Below, piece after piece: positions 44,268 through 64,000 of a stretch of 64,000 bases of DNA. A model generated the notes under the pieces. The model did not search any database. It was not told the DNA's origin and saw only the letters and a list, made by a program, of their open reading frames with translations. A program made the translations under genes and the position numbers. The first letter of the stretch is position 1. Each line of letters begins with the position of its first letter. Source of the stretch: Whitmania pigra (lineage: Eukaryota > Annelida > Clitellata > Hirudinida > Haemopidae); assembly GCA_021613335.1 (NCBI GenBank), contig JAJTWR010000272.1:946001-1010000 (forward strand), read 5' to 3'.

Positions 44268-45032
44268 ATTAATTGTCGAATCTAAAAACATAAATTAGTA
44301 AAATTTGTGAATTAAAAAATTAGTGAATTAGTAAAATAATAGATTTAATAAAGAGTGAATTATGAATGCACCTCGTGAATGATTGGAATGCATTCCTATT
44401 CGACTGAATTCATGCATTTCAAAGACCAAATTGTATGAAAGCCGACACCAGTATGAACAGATTGTTGTTGCTTATCTGCAAATGCTTTTATTGTCTGAGA
44501 GGATGATGATGATGATGATGATGATGATCAGTTGATGTCTGGCGTTAGGTCGTTGAGTGCACGGACTGAGAATTGCCAACGTAAGAAGAAGTTGCGCTTG
44601 ATTGATCAGGGTGGAGAGCTAATTGCTTCAATCAAATCAGTCAACCGTGAAACGAATCAATCCAAGCGGAACTACTGGCAGCAGAAGAACTATTGCTTGG
44701 ACATTGTGATGAAGCAATTGAAGACGTAACGTACAAATGGTCCATGGAAATATGAATATTATATCCTTATATATTATTTCTAAATGGTGTATCATGATCA
44801 TTTCGCTTTTCAAATTAGGAGGAATAAAATTAATTTCAATGGATGAAATTATTAAATTCGTTGAATTGAGATTCATTAATGCTGATATTAAATTTGATGT
44901 TATTAATTTGAATAATTTACTCATTATTACGCGCGTAATTTTAAACACAAGCAGCAGGCACAACAACATCGAGGAATAAGATAACAATCAAATTGAATAC
45001 AATGATACAACAATGACGATGATAATGATGAA

Positions 45033-45033
45033 G

Positions 45034-45121
<88 letters not shown>
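45033..45121. repeat. (AAT)n microsatellite
   Basis: An uninterrupted run of about 89 bases, ending in AAC triplets. Confidence 0.97.
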
Positions 45122-45124
<3 letters not shown>

Positions 45125-45984
45125 CAACAACATTAGTTAATATGTAATCTATGGCTTATGAATAATAAGAATAATATATATAATTATATTATTATCGTAT
45201 ATATAACAATATTATTATCATATATATAATTATATATATTCTAATTATTATAGTTATATTGTTATGAACAATTATGTTAAGTGACCAGCTTAAATGTCAT
45301 TGTGAGCAAATGTTCTGAGCTCCATTGGTTTTCACTTTATTTCGAGAGATGAAAGGTCAACAACAGATGACCATCCATCAATCAGAGGTGGATGACTAAA
45401 TTATTCATGAGCACGATACCATGAATAGCTTCAATTGGCGTGTCGGGGGGAGGATGCTTAGAATGGGTAAATAATTACAATTGTAATTATTATAATTACA
45501 TTTATTATAATATGAACTTAATATTGATTGTAATTATTATAATATGAACATAATATTGATTATACTAGGTGCATAATATGATTTTAATTTTTATGATAAG
45601 TTAATAATTAGTATTTGTAATTATTATAATTATTGAACAACTACAATAATGATTATAATAAGTTTGTTAAATCTCCTGTTGCGCAGTATTAAGATGGATA
45701 GCATCTCGTATTTCTCCGCAATCTCAAATGTTGCCGTACTGATGTCAGTACGCTTAATGCTGCTCGAACAGTTATTGATTTAATTATTTATTTGCATCAT
45801 TTGCATTATTTATTTTAATTATATGCTCATAAAGATTTAAGTTTTCAAACAATTAAGGTTTTAAAATAACATTTAAGTGAGTAATTAAACAAATAAATAA
45901 ACATTTTCCAGCCAAATTACTTCAACTATTAAAAAATAAACCGTTAATAATTGAAGACGACTGTCTTGATCTGGTGTTCTGATG

Positions 45985-46128
45985 AGTTCATGTACTGATG
46001 TACTGGTGTACTGATGTGCTAATGTACTGATGTGTCGATGTGCTGATATACTGATGTACTGATATGTCGATGTGCTGATGTACTGGTGTACTGATGTACT
46101 GATGTACTGATGTACTGATGTACTGATT
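45985..46128. repeat. 8-base tandem repeat, unit TACTGATG
   Basis: About 18 copies with variants TGCTGATG, TACTGGTG, TGTCGATG and TACTGATA. An 8-base unit is read as a different dipeptide in each frame, which explains the open frames on the minus strand. Confidence 0.92.
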
Positions 46129-47041
46129 GTGTGCACCCGCATGACCGGCAGTTTGACAAGATGCCATGTGACAAGGAATACAGGATGATATTATTATATG
46201 AAGTACAAACAAGCACTCAGAAAAGTTCACTTGAACAGGATATGATGATGATGATGATGATGATGCTTCTTAGCAACCGTTGCTAACACCTTTTCAATTC
46301 AATCTTCATTCAGTCCAATGCGTCCGAGTTCAACTCCTAGGAGAGGAATTGTAAAGTCGTAACAGTGACGATGAAATCGAAACTGAAATACGTGTTTTTA
46401 TTTGAGTGGAAATTCCACAAGGAATTTTCTTACGATGCTGGTTTCGCTTTTCTGGCTTTTCCAGAGGTTGGGTTTTTCAGTTATGTTATTATTTTTAATT
46501 GGTTAACACCTGTTAACAAGTTCTCAATGTTATTTCAATGTTATAAATTAATTTACGGTCATAAAAATGTTTTTATACTGTACCGAATGTCAATAATGCT
46601 GTATATTTTATTATCTTACAATGTAGTTTAAATATTTAAGTATAATTTTATTATAATTGTCATATTCTACATATGAGTTCCATTATTATTGACTGACTAA
46701 TATAATAATAATTAATATTAAAATAATTATGTATTAATTATAATTATAATTATTATTGTAATTGTTGTAACTTAGCAGCATGGTCTGCACATGCACTTGA
46801 TTGTATATAAAGGATGGATGGATCCACTGTTGGATGTTTTTATTCAAGACTCGAATTCGATGCAAGACAGTTGGATACATGAATATTAATTTTAGGGATG
46901 TGCTAATTAACTAATAATTAATATTCATTAGCTTTATCATTAATAAATAATCAATCAAATTTATAATAATTTAATATTCATGAGGAGTCAATGCTGAACT
47001 TTAACAAATTATTTGCCGCATTTCGGAGATCAAGGTAAATG

Positions 47042-47098
47042 TGGATGAGGATGATAATGATGAGGATAATAATTATAATGATGATGATGATGATGGTT
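47042..47098. repeat. (GAT)n-rich stretch
   Basis: GATGATG and related triplets on the plus strand. Confidence 0.8.
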
Positions 47099-47223
47099 AT
47101 GATATAAATGTAAGTTAACTTTTTCATTAACTTAGGATTTTACCACTGTTTACCTTCAGACTTTAATCTCAATTCGTGATATCGCCCAAAAGAGATAAGC
47201 CTTCGTCAATATCATAATAACTG

Positions 47224-47317
47224 CTATCACCATCATCACCAACATCATCATCATAATCATCATCGTCGCCTCCGTTTGATGAGGAACTCCACAAGGATAT
47301 CTCCTTCTCCTCTTCAT

Positions 47318-47353
<36 letters not shown>

Positions 47354-47372
47354 CATCATCATAATCATCATC
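47224..47372. repeat. (CAT)n-rich stretch
   Basis: CATCATC triplets, opposite in strand sense to the GAT stretch at 47042-47098, about 200 bases apart. Confidence 0.88.
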
Positions 47373-48097
47373 GAATGCCTGGAAACAACGTGACAATCGT
47401 CTGCGGATTGGAAAGGGTCCCCGCCTCAGAAGAAATTCCACTGACCAGGATGAAAGCCAATCAGGGTTCGACATGTGTCACGTGACACTTTTTAAAGTTT
47501 CCTATTGGTCGGGAGTGATAGTGTCATGAGTGACCGTTAATGTAAAAAAAAAGTCAATAAATAAATTGTTTGAAAATGATAGTAGAAATTATTTTTAAAA
47601 TTAACTCTGTTTTTATTTATTTAAATTTTTGATTGATAAAATCAAAATTTTCTGAAAACAAATTCTAACCAAATCCAACCCCGCCATGTTTGCGACTCGT
47701 TCGCGAACCATCAAAAGACGAAACACGCCATCTTACGACTTAATTTCACACGGCCACATTGGCCACATTTTTATAGCGCACTGGGATTTCCATGCAACAT
47801 TCATTTCAGTGAACGAACGAGTGAATGACCGAATGAATTAAATAAAAAGCAATAACTTTTATTAGTAAATATTTAAATAAAACATATCAAAACATTTAAT
47901 AGAAAATAGAATTTATTAAGAATAAACATTTTCAACCTCCTAGTAAATTATTAATTAGTTAATAATCACCAATCACAGGATCGACAGACAACGAAACAGA
48001 CTGTGACAGCGTTCAGTCGCCTTGCAGAGGCATCTTTCAGCATCGCATCCTGTCTTCGAATCCTGGTGAGAAAAAGATGAAATGGTGAGTGATGACC

Positions 48098-48210
48098 ATG
48101 TTGATGATGATGACGATGCCGACGATGATGATGATTGAGATTATGGCTATGATGACGATGACGACGACGATGATGATGATGATGATGACGGCGACGACGA
48201 CGACGACGAC

Positions 48211-48241
<31 letters not shown>

Positions 48242-48257
48242 TTGATGATGATGACGT
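48098..48257. repeat. (GAT/GAC)n microsatellite
   Basis: GATGATG and GACGACG triplets over about 160 bases. Confidence 0.93.
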
Positions 48258-48394
48258 AATGCAATTATTTACTTTATAACTTGATCCTCCCCTTGATTGG
48301 TCGGTCAACTTTAAATCCATTGGATGCGTTTGAGCCATGAATGAACTGACCAGCTGTTGTTGTTGTGAGGCCAATTAATAATAAATACAACAAC

Positions 48395-48747
48395 ATTATT
48401 ATATTATATTATATTATATTATATTATATTATATTATATTATATTATATTATATTATATGATATTATATTATATTATATTATATTATATTATATTATATT
48501 ATATTATATATTATATTATATTATATTATATATATTATATTATATTATATTAATTATATTATATTATATTATATTATTATATTATATTATATTATATATA
48601 TTATATTATATTATATTATATATATTATATTATATTATATTATATATATTATATTATATTATATTATATTATTATATTATATTATATTATTATATTATAT
48701 ATTATATTATATTATATATTATATTATATTATATTATTAATATATTA
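48395..48747. repeat. (ATTAT)n pentanucleotide tract
   Basis: About 350 bases of an ATTAT unit with occasional extra TA or TT. The complement of this motif forms the tract at 51025-51480. Confidence 0.97.
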
Positions 48748-49564
48748 AACAGAATAATTAGTGTTATTAAGAGAAATTATGAGTGAAGTCACATACATAG
48801 TAGAGTTACATATGATTTACATGATTTTAAAAAATTATTATCAAAATTTCTAAATATTTTATTTATTGATCATCACAAACCGAAGTTAGGATTTGATGTC
48901 AGAGACTTTGAGTTGAGTTATTCTGAAGATTATTGCTCAGCAATCAATTGACTGAATTGAATGGTACCGAGGTCCACATACACTCCATATAATACGTATA
49001 ATATCTGCCACGTTATCCCTGCAAACTAAGAAATTATGAAGCTGGATATTATTAATAATATTTACTATTATTATTATTACTATTATTAATATTATTTATA
49101 ATCATTATTATGGGAAATTATGAATGAATTATAAATACTCTGATTCATCTCCATATTAATGATATGATTATATCCATGATATAAATTATGAGATAATTCC
49201 ATGATAGCCAATCAGAACGCAGAATACAAACTTGCTATTATCATTATCATCATAACCACAACTGATAGTTATTATTATTATTATTATTGCTCACCAGTGA
49301 CGTCACACCAACTGATCATAGGTCAAGGTTGTTGCAGCTGTTGTTTTATTAATTATAATCACGTGGATTCCAATGTTAGTCTAAATCATCTCAGTTACGT
49401 AACAGACTATAATCAAACAAACAAATAAATAAATAAATAAATAAAGATTCCAATGTTGTTTAATAAAGCTTTTTCTCCTACCGTTGCCAAGCAACAGGGT
49501 GGCGTTGTTAGGCCTTGCGTAAATATCTCACGGACTGACAGATTGGACGGAAAAGGACGAGAGG

Positions 49565-49614
49565 ATGATGATGATGATGATAAAAATAATAATAATAATA
49601 TAATAATAATAATA

Positions 49615-49664
<50 letters not shown>

Positions 49665-49681
49665 TAATAATAATAATAATA

Positions 49682-49717
<36 letters not shown>
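49565..49717. repeat. (GAT)n then (AAT)n microsatellite
   Basis: A short GAT run, then about 130 bases of AAT with phase slips. Confidence 0.95.
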
Positions 49718-49718
<1 letters not shown>

Positions 49719-50304
49719 GAGAATATAATTTAATTTGATTGTACTATCATAAACAAATATCATTGTTACTTTGTGAAGTTAATGATGATGATGATGCCTA
49801 TAATGAAAACAAAAGATGGATGGATAGATGGATGGATGGACTGATTGATGGACGAATCGATGGACGGATGGATGGATGGATGGATAATTTCTCCTTGGCG
49901 GAGGTTTGACTCATTCAGTTTTCTTCCTCTGAGTCAATTATCTCTTGAGTTTGCAATCGCTTTTTTTTCTGCCTTCCCCGGGCCATCAATCCAATTGTGC
50001 CTAATTACCATTGTTACTTCAGTTAATGTATTAACACATGAAATACTATACGAATTGCTTGTCGGAAATTAATAACTAAATTAGGATAATATTAAATTAA
50101 AATATTACTAATATTAATAATAGGGCATAAATAATATATCGTAATGAAGTTGTTTTGATGATTAATTACAATTTGTGTTTATTATTATTTTATTATTTTA
50201 TTTTATTATTATTATTTCTTAATTAAAGGATATATTGACTTCGAAGTGGATATCAGTCAATACATATTGATTCCTGTCTTTAATATTTGTTCTATGGATT
50301 TAAC

Positions 50305-50352
50305 GTCATCATCATCATCATCACCACCACCACCATCATCATCATCATCACA
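50305..50352. repeat. (ATC)n microsatellite
   Basis: CATCATC and CACCACC triplets. Confidence 0.88.
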
Positions 50353-50474
50353 ATCATCGTTACAAGTTCAACAGAGCGCTTAGTCTGTTGGATGAGTGTC
50401 GGATTGCCTAGTTAAAGATTTTTATTAGTTTTTCGAAGCAACACAATGAATGGAGTGGTATGTTGACCATAGAG

Positions 50475-50607
50475 ATGGACGGGTGGATGGATGGGTGGAT
50501 GGATGGGTGGGTGGATGGGTGGATGGGTGGATGGATGGGTGGATGGATGGGTGGATGGATGGATGGATGGGTGGATGGATGGATGGATGGATGGATGGAT
50601 GGATGGA
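50475..50607. repeat. (GGAT)n tetranucleotide tract
   Basis: GGATGGATGGGT units, about 133 bases. Open in several frames because four-base units encode a repeating tetrapeptide (MDGW or HPSI). Confidence 0.96.
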
Positions 50608-51024
50608 TTTGGTTGAACTTTGGTGACCTCACTTCGTTTCAAGGTCACAGGATCTCCAATGACAAGTCGCCTTCTATTGTTCATCAGACAAGCTTTCACT
50701 CTCCTCCTCCTCCTCATCATCATCATCATCACCTTCATCGTCTTAGTCATCATCATCATCATCGTCATCGTTATCAACATAGTAAGAGGGGATATCCGAG
50801 TCATCGTATTCCTTATAAATCTCGAGTGGACGGGACAGATTTCATTGGCTGGCAGAGACCGTCATCATCACCTCCTCCTCCTCCTCCTCTTTCTACTCAC
50901 ATTTTATCACCATCATCATTATCAGCACCACCATCATCATTCTCATCATCGTCACAATCAATCGATCAATGGAAGGAATCGATCCTCAGATTTCAGTCCG
51001 ATAAGTTGTTCCTTACTTTCAATT

Positions 51025-51482
51025 AATATAATATAATTAATATAATATAATATAATATAATATAATATAATATAATTAATATAATATAATAGAATATAAT
51101 ATAATATAAGATAATATAATATAATATAATATAATAGAATATAATATAATATAATCTAATATAATATAATATAATCTAATATAATATAATATACTATAAT
51201 ATAATATAATCTAATATAATATAATATAATCTAATATAATATAATATATATAATATAATATACTATAATATAATATAATATAATATAATATAATATAATA
51301 TACTATAATATAATATAATATAATATAATATAATATAATATAATATAATATAATATACTATAATATAATATAATATAATATAAGATAATATAATATAATA
51401 TAATATAATATAATATAATATAATATAATCTAATATAATATAATATAATATAATATAATTGTAATATAATAATATAATATCG
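51025..51482. repeat. (ATAAT)n pentanucleotide tract
   Basis: About 455 bases of the reverse complement of the motif at 48395-48747, with scattered ATAGA, ATACT and ATCTA variants. Confidence 0.97.
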
Positions 51483-51804
51483 GATAAATAATTAAATATT
51501 ATTTGAAAGTAATGCACATTTAATGACGCCCGATAATCTCCTGCTAGATTCGTCTAATTATTACAGCGTCTTGGACACAAAAACATTCACGCGCATAAAC
51601 ACGTAGACACATGCACACATTCACACGTGCACACACATCCACGTATAAACACACAAACAACAACTTGGCATGTGAGGCGGACAAATGAGTAATCACCGGG
51701 AAGATTGAAATCAAGGTCACGTGACTAATTTAGCGCAAACAATTAAAGGTGAATTATAAAAAAAAAATACTCATAAAAGGAGTTAATTCAATTTAGAAGT
51801 CGTA

Positions 51805-51862
51805 ATCGTCGTCATCGTCATCATCATCACCATCGTAATCGTCATCGTCATCATCACCACCA

Positions 51863-51898
<36 letters not shown>

Positions 51899-51943
51899 CA
51901 CCGTCATCGTCGTCGTCATCATCGTCGTTGTCGTCGACTTACT
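51805..51943. repeat. (ATC/GTC)n microsatellite
   Basis: CATCATC and CGTCGTC triplets over about 140 bases. Confidence 0.93.
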
Positions 51944-52076
51944 TACATTGTCACTGCACAGATGTTGAAGATTGCTTTTCTTTTTCTTCTGCAACTGACG
52001 AATAGTTCCAGCGGCTAACCCAGGCACACAATTGAAACCCTATGCTCCTGATAACGATGACGACGATGGTAATATC

Positions 52077-52110
<34 letters not shown>

Positions 52111-52256
52111 GTGGCGGTGATGGTGATGATGATTCTATTTGTACTTGTATTTAGTCTATTGTCATCATCACTAGCGGTGTACTCTCTCTCGCCACCTCAC
52201 CGTCATCGTTATCATGATTTCATGATGGCAACATCATTATCATCATAGTCACCATC

Positions 52257-52257
<1 letters not shown>

Positions 52258-52301
<44 letters not shown>

Positions 52302-52330
52302 GTCATCGTCGTCATCGTCGTCGTCGTCAT
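52258..52330. repeat. (ATC)n microsatellite
   Basis: CATCATC passing into CGTCGTC. Confidence 0.93.
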
Positions 52331-52599
52331 GCAATTTATCGTCATCGTAATAATTATATGCTCACAAGATTTCTGAGAAGGCCGACAAGATAGCGCCGTA
52401 CTCAGGCTATGTATCCGTCACACGCGCAAAAGATGTCATGTGAACACGTACATTAGGGTTATGTGTGTCTGTGTGCGTGCGTGTGTTTGTGGAGGAGAGG
52501 ATGACCGATGGGGAAGCGTGGGTGGGTACTTATTGGGGTGATTAGGGGAGGAATAATTGCATAGAAATAGCCGTGAGAGCCTAATTAAGCGATGCTACT

Positions 52600-52650
52600 G
52601 ATGCCGATGATGATAATGATGATGCTGCTACTGATGATGATGATGATGAT

Positions 52651-52693
<43 letters not shown>

Positions 52694-52741
52694 GTTATTA
52701 TTATTGTTATTATTATTATTATTATTATATTATTATTATTA

Positions 52742-52793
<52 letters not shown>

Positions 52794-52857
52794 AATTATT
52801 ATTATTATTATTATTATTATCATCATTATTATTATTATCATTATTATTATTATTATG
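52600..52857. repeat. (GAT)n then (TTA)n microsatellite
   Basis: A short GAT stretch followed by about 200 bases of ATT with rare variants. Confidence 0.95.
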
Positions 52858-53035
52858 GTACTGGAATGGTGATGATGATGATGATGATGACGTATAAGTT
52901 AATCATGACAGTCCATACATAGTACTCCCTTTCATCTCCTTTTGTACTCCTCAGTGGAATTCATAATTAATTCTCGAACTAATTATTTTGATGAATATGT
53001 ACTAGGATATTGTGGTAATAATAGCAACAGCAACA

Positions 53036-53312
<277 letters not shown>

Positions 53313-53552
53313 ATAACAATAACAACGGCAACAAATTAATTACACGGAGATAGAATCTCCGGGGATTCCAGAAATCCTCGTCATCGCAGACAATCGTGTC
53401 AAGAACGTCTCCGATGACGTCATCGGATGTCACGGACGTGTAGTAAATATTTCCACCTCCGCGAGGATATTCGAGAGATGTAGATCCGCGTAGTGATTGA
53501 GATTGTGTGATCGACAGAATAAAAGACAGGAAATGTTTCGAGTGATTGATTG

Positions 53553-53826
53553 ACGGATGGACAGACGGACGGATGGATAGCTAGACGGATGGACGGATGG
53601 ATGGTTGGATGGATGGATGGATGGATGGATGGATGGATGGATGGATGGATGGATGGATGGATGATGGATGGATGGATGGATGGATGGATGGATGGATGGA
53701 TGGATGGATGGATGGATGGATGGATGGATGGATGGATGGATGGATGGATGGATGGATGGATGGATGGATGGATGGATGGATGGATGGATGGATTGACGGA
53801 CGGACGTATGGACGGACGGATGGACA
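53553..53826. repeat. (GGAT)n tetranucleotide tract
   Basis: About 270 bases; the core of about 190 bases is almost perfect with a single GATGAT slip, and edges carry GGAC variants. It reads open on both strands. Confidence 0.97.
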
Positions 53827-54403
53827 AGAAAGCGGACTGAAAGTGTCGTTTTCTTAATCATCAGCAATCATCTTATCAGACCGATCTTTCATCGCTAAAC
53901 TATCTTCTCTTATCACAAAGTCAAGGACGACTGCGATTTCTTTAATCGTGATTATGATGATGATTATGGTGGTGATGATGATGACTGTGGTGGTGATGAT
54001 GCTGATGATGATGGTGGTGGACTATCACTGAGACAGTGCTCTGGTAATTTTAAAGTTAATTTCAGTAAAGATAATATTTAATTAATAACAAATGACCAAT
54101 ATTTTGAGTCTATTTTAATCGTTGTAGAAATTTAATTTAATTCAAAAACGAAAACGAAACGGCCATCTATCGACTGAAAAAAATTCATCAAAGTTCGTTG
54201 CCATGGCAATATTTAATCAGTTAATCCATTCGACCAATTTGAGATGGAGATTCATTTTTAATGACTCCAAGTCATGGGTAACTGATGCTCAGTTATATGG
54301 CCACCTTGAAATTGTGCAATCCTTACAAGTACAAAAGGTTCGGTGTTCGAAACCTGGTAAAAGTCGTCGAGGTTATTAAAATTATAATTTATAATTTATT
54401 GTA

Positions 54404-54467
54404 TAATGACGATGACGATGATGATGATGACGATGATGATGATGATGACGATGACGATGATGATGAT
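54404..54467. repeat. (GAT/GAC)n microsatellite
   Basis: GACGATG triplets, about 64 bases. Confidence 0.93.
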
Positions 54468-55001
54468 TGGAAGGAAAAGAATGGTAATGAAGTAAGGTCC
54501 ATTTAATGGCGATGAAAGATGGAAAGATGATAAACGTTAAACAGAGCCGGCGCTACATAAATCATCGAATGTTACTCGAGAACAACCAATTAACTGGTCA
54601 AAAGTGGGCGCTATAAAAATCATCGACCCCGCAATCATCCTCAGGCACTGAGCATCCGATGAGTGCGCGGATGAGAATTGGTGCGCATTTTATGGGCGCG
54701 CATCGAACATGGCCAAGCATTATCCGACAATAAACGTGCTAACAACAGCAACCACAACAAACTCGAGTTAACAATGCACACACGATAGCCCTACATTCGT
54801 AAATCTCTTCTCCAATTGGCGGATAAATATATCCCGGGACATTTACTTAGCGCGGAGTTTTTCTAGTTTTTTTTAGTCGAACGGAGTCTTGTTTTCTCTC
54901 GTGTCGATGACGTTTAAATGCGTACCTGTCTTCAACTTCGCCAGACTTTTTAAAGTGTGGATTTCCGCACGAGAGATTTTGAGACGACTTTATCGAGGAG
55001 A

Positions 55002-62637
<7,636 letters not shown>

Positions 62638-62934
62638 GTTGGTAATGTCTTGTGACAATGTTACTCCACATTCCTGCATGGCATGTTCGTGTTTGTAAGG
62701 TTAATTCTTTTCTTCTCCTTCATCTTTCCTTCACCTTTTCCGGAAAAACCGAACGTGGAGTCTCCGTGTTTTGCTCGTGAGTTCGTAAATTTTTCAGGTT
62801 TTTCCAGAGAATCGCATTCTGTCGGTTGGGAATTTCTGAGACTCGACGACCTGTTTCTATTCTCTTTGAAACCTTTTTACTGTCGGTTGTAAACGATGCA
62901 TGATTAATACTCACAATGTAAATTAAATCGTCTA

Positions 62935-63135
62935 ATATTATTTTATTATAACAATTAGATATTATTACAACAATTGGATATTATTATATTACAACAATTA
63001 GATATTATTATATTACAACAATTAGGTATTATTATATTACAACAATTAGGAATTATTATATTACAACAATTGGATATTATTATATTACAATAAATTAGAT
63101 ATTATTATATTACAACAATTAGATATTATTGCATT
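62935..63135. repeat. 24-base minisatellite in TRPC intron 6
   Basis: About eight copies of a unit containing TATTACAACAATTAGATATT, with AATTGG, AATTAGG and AATTAGA variants. Confidence 0.92.
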
Positions 63136-63458
63136 ACATCAATTAAATATTGAAATAATACACGTAAATTAAACGTAGTTGTACGAGATACTAAGATATT
63201 ACACCAATCAATTATTATTTATTGCTAACATTTTCACCGCTTTATTAAAATATTTGCTAGAATGTACTTGATTGATAATAGCATTAAAATAGCATCCTTA
63301 TCATTATCCGGCAGATAAGTTTGAACAATAAGATGAATGTCTTAATTCGTTTCAAGCTCATCAGCACAACCAGTAATTTATGCAACCTCCAGCCTCCTAT
63401 TCCTGAAAGATTGCCTTCATTCTTATTTGTAATGTCGTTGAAATGGACCATATATATA

Positions 63459-63467
63459 TTGTTATTG

Positions 63468-63534
<67 letters not shown>

Positions 63535-63548
63535 TATTATTATTATTT
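63459..63548. repeat. (TTA)n microsatellite
   Basis: An ATT run of about 90 bases in TRPC intron 6. Confidence 0.95.
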
Positions 63549-63681
63549 GTTATTTGGAAGTTATTATTAAGTTCAAATGTTGCCATATTACATAGTCGAA
63601 TGTTTTCTTCAACTGACAACAGTTGCTGTTGTTTTAAGCTTTCCCTCCCAGTACCACAACAACTCTCACTACCACCGTATC

Positions 63682-63756
63682 ACTATCATAATCATCACCA
63701 TCATCGTCGTCGTCGTCGTCATCATCCTCATCATCATCATCATCATCATCAACATC
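63682..63756. repeat. (ATC/GTC)n microsatellite
   Basis: CATCATC and CGTCGTC triplets. Confidence 0.9.
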
Positions 63757-64000
63757 GTATCAACACGTTATACTCTGCCAGCCAAATTCCCTTCTCTGAG
63801 ATATAATCTGTCTCAAGAATGAATCTATATTTATAAAAAATTATTCATCTCATAAATTTGTTCATTAAATAAATTCATTCGCTCCCATGAAATTCTACCT
63901 CCGCTGATGAAGATGGAACTGTAGACGAACAAAGCCGACATTTTCTGAGGTTCTTCGCCTGGGTTACAATTCGGATCGTAAAAAATTCAAACACGCAAAT

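Larger units (their letters stand above)
62643..64000. other. TRPC intron 6, incomplete
   Basis: No coding exon seen to the window end. Contains a 24-base minisatellite and two microsatellites, listed separately. Confidence 0.6.

Noticed and set aside
46365..46631. 88-codon hydrophobic open frame in the microsatellite field
   Set aside because: AT-rich composition by itself gives Phe/Ile/Leu-rich frames. There is no start context, splice pattern or recognisable motif.
53420..53867. Long open frames on both strands reading HPSI or MDGW repeats
   Set aside because: A four-base repeat has no stops in these frames and yields a repeating tetrapeptide in every frame. The same holds for 50412-51026. 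No splice or start context supports translation.

Overview
The window is a nuclear genomic segment of an animal. Protein-coding genes are split into many short exons with GT-AG introns, intergenic DNA is AT-rich, and simple-sequence repeats are abundant. The gene set is metazoan: a TRPC channel, an ATF4-type bZIP factor with two upstream ORFs, the huntingtin partner HAP40 (F8A), a CYP2-clan P450, CDK9, U1-70K, TFIIH p62, COX10 and a WIPI-type PROPPIN. Compact introns and close gene spacing suggest an invertebrate, but I cannot place it in a phylum from the sequence alone.

Layout. 1-10.4 kb is accessory-looking: the 3' end of an unrecognised multi-exon gene (1-579), a decaying minus-strand isocitrate dehydrogenase copy (805-1838), two terminal exons of an unknown gene (2524-2751), a full-length paralogue of the first gene (3211-7254) carrying a 513-bp hAT remnant in an intron, and an unrecognised gene with a Cys/His-rich, MYND-like end (8562-10367). 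11.2-24.2 kb is dense with conserved genes: GTF2H1 (-), a Ser/Arg-rich nuclear protein with a SCAF/PHRF1-like C-terminus (+), ATF4-like (+), F8A1/HAP40 (-) and COX10 (+). A truncated inverted paralogue of the 3.2-kb gene follows at 24.65-25.46 kb. Then come a P450 (27.9-31.1, +), a type II membrane protein with a duplicated exon (33.0-35.5, +), CDK9 (37.1-38.6, -), SNRNP70 (39.2-40.3, +) and WIPI1/2 (41.0-44.2, +). 44.2-55.0 kb is a gene-poor microsatellite field. 55.0-64.0 kb holds the first six exons of a TRPC channel gene that runs off the window.

Several genes are arranged head to head with short shared upstream regions: GTF2H1 with the SR-rich gene, F8A1 with COX10 (478 bp between start codons) and CDK9 with SNRNP70 (599 bp). 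ATF4 and F8A1 are tail to tail. Many of the products act in RNA polymerase II transcription or RNA processing (p62, the SCAF-like protein, ATF4, CDK9, U1-70K). I see no evidence for an operon.

Exon boundaries were assigned by reading frame, GT/AG signals and remembered family conservation. All assembled coding lengths quoted as complete are multiples of three. Positions of weaker boundaries are flagged in the entries.
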